Assembly (NCBI GenBank): GCA_916613615.1
Contig: OU744735.1
Coordinates: 44,482,468 to 44,546,467 of the forward strand
Reading direction: 5' to 3'
DNA length: 64,000 nucleotides
Origin: Steromphala cineraria
Lineage: Eukaryota; Mollusca; Gastropoda; Trochida; Trochidae
Position numbers and translations under genes: made by a program. Under the pieces are notes generated by a model. The model did not search any database. It was given only the letters and a program-made list of their open reading frames with translations, and was not told where the DNA came from. Below, piece after piece: positions 61,041-64,000 of the stretch (position 1 is the first letter of the stretch; every line of letters starts with the position of its first letter).

Positions 61041-61694
61041 CACTATTTCTTATTGTACTTTGAATTCTTATGCACTCTATAACCTTATATGTAATTTGTG
61101 TAATGATTTTGATATTAAGCCATTGATAAACTGTTTATACACTACTTCATTGTTTCGATCTGAAAATATTGGTTTGAATGTAAACGTCAAAGTAAATTTG
61201 TTCACATACCAATCTTATTAAAATACGATCTATTTGCTACACTACGCTACGCAGCAATTAAGATATCATTTTAATGAGATTGTTCACATACCAAGCTTTA
61301 CATTATATAAAGGCATTTTGAAGGATGTTCTTATCATCGAAAAATATATTGCTAGAAAAATGTCAACATGAATTGTTTTGAGAGAAAATGGAACATCCTT
61401 GAGGATTTCATCTAATACTATTGATCACAATTGATACCAATGTACACCTTTTTTGTTACTTATTTCCCAATACTGATTGTAAAAAATGTATGCCGTGGTC
61501 ATTGTTCATCCAGTTATCTTATTACTATCTCACTGTACATTACCAAACATACTTGATTGTATCCAAATGAAGTGAATAAAAAAAAAAACCCAAAAAACGT
61601 ATTTTTTTAAATACATAAGCATACGTTTTAATCAAATCTGTCATGACCTGTAAGTGCCAGACATGCTATCTTTTACAACCTTCCATTGGTCCGA

Positions 61695-61942
61695 CTTCCT
61701 CTTCTGTCCATCTCACAAATTGTACAATCTATCACGGACGACGTACACATCTCCTCAATGACACGAGGGATAAGGACTTCGTGAAATGGGGATTTCCAAC
61801 GTGGACCACATCTATCATGACTCGAATAAGATCCCTTGAGCATGGAGGAATTAACAGAAGCTTCCAGCAATGAATTTAGTCATTGAAAGATATAGTCATG
61901 GGACTGATTTACTAGTTATCGTTGAACATGTCCAAGTCATCA
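61695..61942. repeat. Block Z, copy 2
   Basis: Partner of 55711-55956, same orientation. The frame is open for 76 codons here on the plus strand, and 65 on the minus strand, but neither frame is kept in the other copy. Confidence 0.85.
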
Positions 61943-62775
61943 CGAACTATCCTCGATTGCTCTGTGTTTGGCTGTGATATACATTCCGTGCCTAGTGTCT
62001 AGTTTGATATAACTTATATATCCGAAACCATCAATCGGTCAAAAATATAATTTCCAATACAAGACGTGACACTGTTATTATTGCAAACAAAATACTTACA
62101 TAACTTTGATAACACATGTCAAATATCCTCACAAGAATATTATAAAGTTGATATGAAATTTTATAACATAAACCTGAAAAAAGTAAATAATCAATAAATA
62201 TTGTACAAGCGACTTAATCATCACAAATTAAGGAAATTGTTTTTTTGTCGATAAACACACTACGTTTTAGAGCAGCAGTTATAAACTTTAAAGTAATGAC
62301 CTACCAAAGGCCCAAACAAAGTCAATAAAAGAAATAATTGACTTGATTACAAGAAAGAAAATACGATAATTCTACGAGCTATCTACTGGCAAGCTTTAGG
62401 TTTTAGTATGATTATCACAAAGGTATTTGAGAGTGCTTTAAATTGAAGACATATCCAGATTAGTTATTCTTCCATGTATCAATTGTTTTACTTGCTCCTT
62501 TTTTATAGTGCACACACATGTAGGGCAAAGACATGAACTTTACCTTCTTTTGACACAAAGAGTTTGAAAGTCGTACCATGTTCCTATTCCCAGCTTATAA
62601 CCTAGGGTCATCTCCCTTAAAAATAGATTTGTCATGCTTTGCGAATGCTAAATCCCCTAGGTACTTCTTCCTAATAAGGTAAATCCTCTTCAATTACGTT
62701 CTATTTCAATACAGTCAACTGGTACAATAGGACATGACCTCGAGCAAACACATATTTCCTGATAATAATGCAGTT

Positions 62776-62779
62776 TACC

Positions 62780-62819
<40 letters not shown>

Positions 62820-63148
62820 TAATAATTTTGACGCCTAGTATCCAGTTCAGGACTGCTCAACGGCGATACAATGGCTGTACAATGTATATTATTACCCTGA
62901 AGGAATTGTACTTTCGAGTCAAGCTACTAAGCGCCTCGCGCGACCATATAGGTCCGTACATTCCCCGTGTTCAGGTACCCATTTATACAGCTGGGTGAAC
63001 TGAGTGCAATGTGGATGAAGTGCCTTGCCCAAGGACACAACACAATGTTAAGCCTAGGTTACAATTTTTTGGTGTCTCCACCGGGATTCGAACCCGGGCC
63101 TTCGGCGTGACAGGCCAGCACGCTAAGCACTACACCATCGTACCATGA
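62776..63148 (-). mobile_element. tRNA-derived SINE with (ATT)n tail
   Basis: Read on the minus strand, the head (63146-63072) is tRNA-like. It has an A-box-like stretch, an anticodon-loop-like CTGTCAC (GTC, as in tRNA-Asp, at 63111-63109) and a perfect B box GGTTCGAATCC (63094-63084). The acceptor stem does not pair and one anticodon-stem pair is broken, so it is not a working tRNA gene. A body of about 250 bases follows, with the motif TCCTTGGGCAAGGCACTTC, which recurs in several animal SINE families. It ends in a trinucleotide tail (62826-62780). The SINE superfamily was not determined. Confidence 0.8.
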
Positions 63149-64000
63149 TTTATCAATGATAATAAGCCTGGTTTGTTTTATCAACATTCTGCAAAATCAA
63201 ATATAAATTTAACATAAAATTCATGTTGAAATGTGTAAAGTTTAAAATGGCGGGCTATCTGGTAATCTTAATGTTAAAGGGATTTTCAGTATGTACATAA
63301 CAACTATCATTTTAAAGGAAAAGGTACGTTTCGGTAAAGTTGATTCAGTTTTAAAGAAAACATTTAATCACTATTTACATTCTTAAATGTAAACAAAATA
63401 TCGAATTCAGCATCTGAATTGATTGGATATAATAAGCCTTGACCTTGATATAATAAATGCCATCTTATCGAAATTTTGTTAGATAACAAATTGACTTAGG
63501 TTGGATTTATTTAGTCGCATATGCTCAATTTAGAAAAACATAATTGTAAATGATAACAGATCCATCTGTTTTTCTAACATCAGATTACTGGATAAAGCAA
63601 ATGTCATGAATCATCAGTGTCGTGTCCACCTTCTATTGATGCCTTGTTCACCTTCTATTGATGCCTTGTCCACCTTCTATTGATGCCTTAGCATTATGAT
63701 AACAGCAGCATATCCGGATAGATTGACAACACACCGATTTACGTTGTTGACGTTTTACGTTTTATTCAGACAAATATGTGAATAACTGATTGGAACTAAA
63801 TTTAAGATAGTAAATATTCGTAATGCAAAGCAGGAAGTATCCATTATAATGACATGCGTGGTGAAGTACAGGATGTATTTAGGTTTGGCCAAGCCATGAA
63901 GACCATAGTTGCCTGCCTGCAAGGTTGTCTGTCGTTGCATAACCGAATGTCTCATCTTTCTCCCTGCAAACATAGCTCAAAGTAACAAAGGATTTTTAGT
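63149..64000. other. Right edge, non-coding
   Basis: Contains only the 22-bp tandem repeat at 63624. No exon or RNA gene seen. Confidence 0.45.
63624..63689. repeat. 22-bp tandem repeat, three units
   Basis: GTCCACCTTCTATTGATGCC plus TT is present three times in a row with a single change (GTTCACC) in the middle unit. No function is evident. Confidence 0.92.

Noticed and set aside
63072..63146. Possible working tRNA-Asp gene.
   Set aside because: The acceptor stem does not pair, the anticodon stem has a mismatch, and a SINE body and (ATT)n tail follow directly.

Overview
The window is AT-rich animal DNA. Interrupted exons with GT-AG introns, a tRNA-derived SINE, palindromic MITEs, LINE and Tc1 relics and minisatellites show that it is eukaryotic. 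The animal is most likely a lophotrochozoan, probably a mollusc. That guess rests on a SINE-like tail ending in (CACT)n near 8,040 and on the TE mix, and it is an inference. No bacterial or viral gene was seen.

The only convincing gene is on the minus strand, from 13,583 down to a stop codon at 4,444. It is the 3' part of a gene for an extracellular, sushi-rich protein. Twelve exons are visible. One encodes an eight-cysteine WAP-like module, and the rest encode ten sushi (CCP/SCR) modules and a short C-terminal tail, about 680 residues in all. All but one of the internal introns are phase 1; the exception is a phase-2 intron that splits the seventh sushi module. The 5' end, including start codon, signal peptide and promoter, was not found. 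The introns hold a 36-bp minisatellite, a 79-bp tandem duplication split by a palindromic element with a perfect 8-bp target duplication, and a SINE-like tail. The 3' flank (2.7-3.6 kb) holds a degenerate cassette repeated about six times.

From 13.6 to 64 kb I see no supportable protein-coding gene. It is a gene desert or a very long intron. It holds five of the seven full or near-full copies of a 360-364 bp MITE that inserts at TTAA (seven in the whole window). It also holds a 38-unit, 34-bp minisatellite with a telomere-like core, a LINE reverse-transcriptase tail fragment, a degraded Tc1/mariner transposase, a LINE 3' end and a full tRNA-derived SINE. A third layer is a set of non-coding blocks that recur two to four times between about 15.4 and 62 kb, labelled P, Q, R, S, T, U, V, W, X, Y and Z here. 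Some keep their order (R-S-T at 33.5-35.8 kb and again at 38.5-40.7 kb; P-Q at 36.9-37.9 kb and again at 47.3-49.3 kb), which points to old segmental duplication. One pair (P) is nearly identical over about 175 bp while its flanks have diverged. These islands show no coding signal and are the most interesting unexplained structure. They may be constrained non-coding elements, converted copies or an unrecognised repeat family.

Coordinates of exons were set by hand from splice sites and reading frame. Block boundaries and similarity levels were judged by eye.
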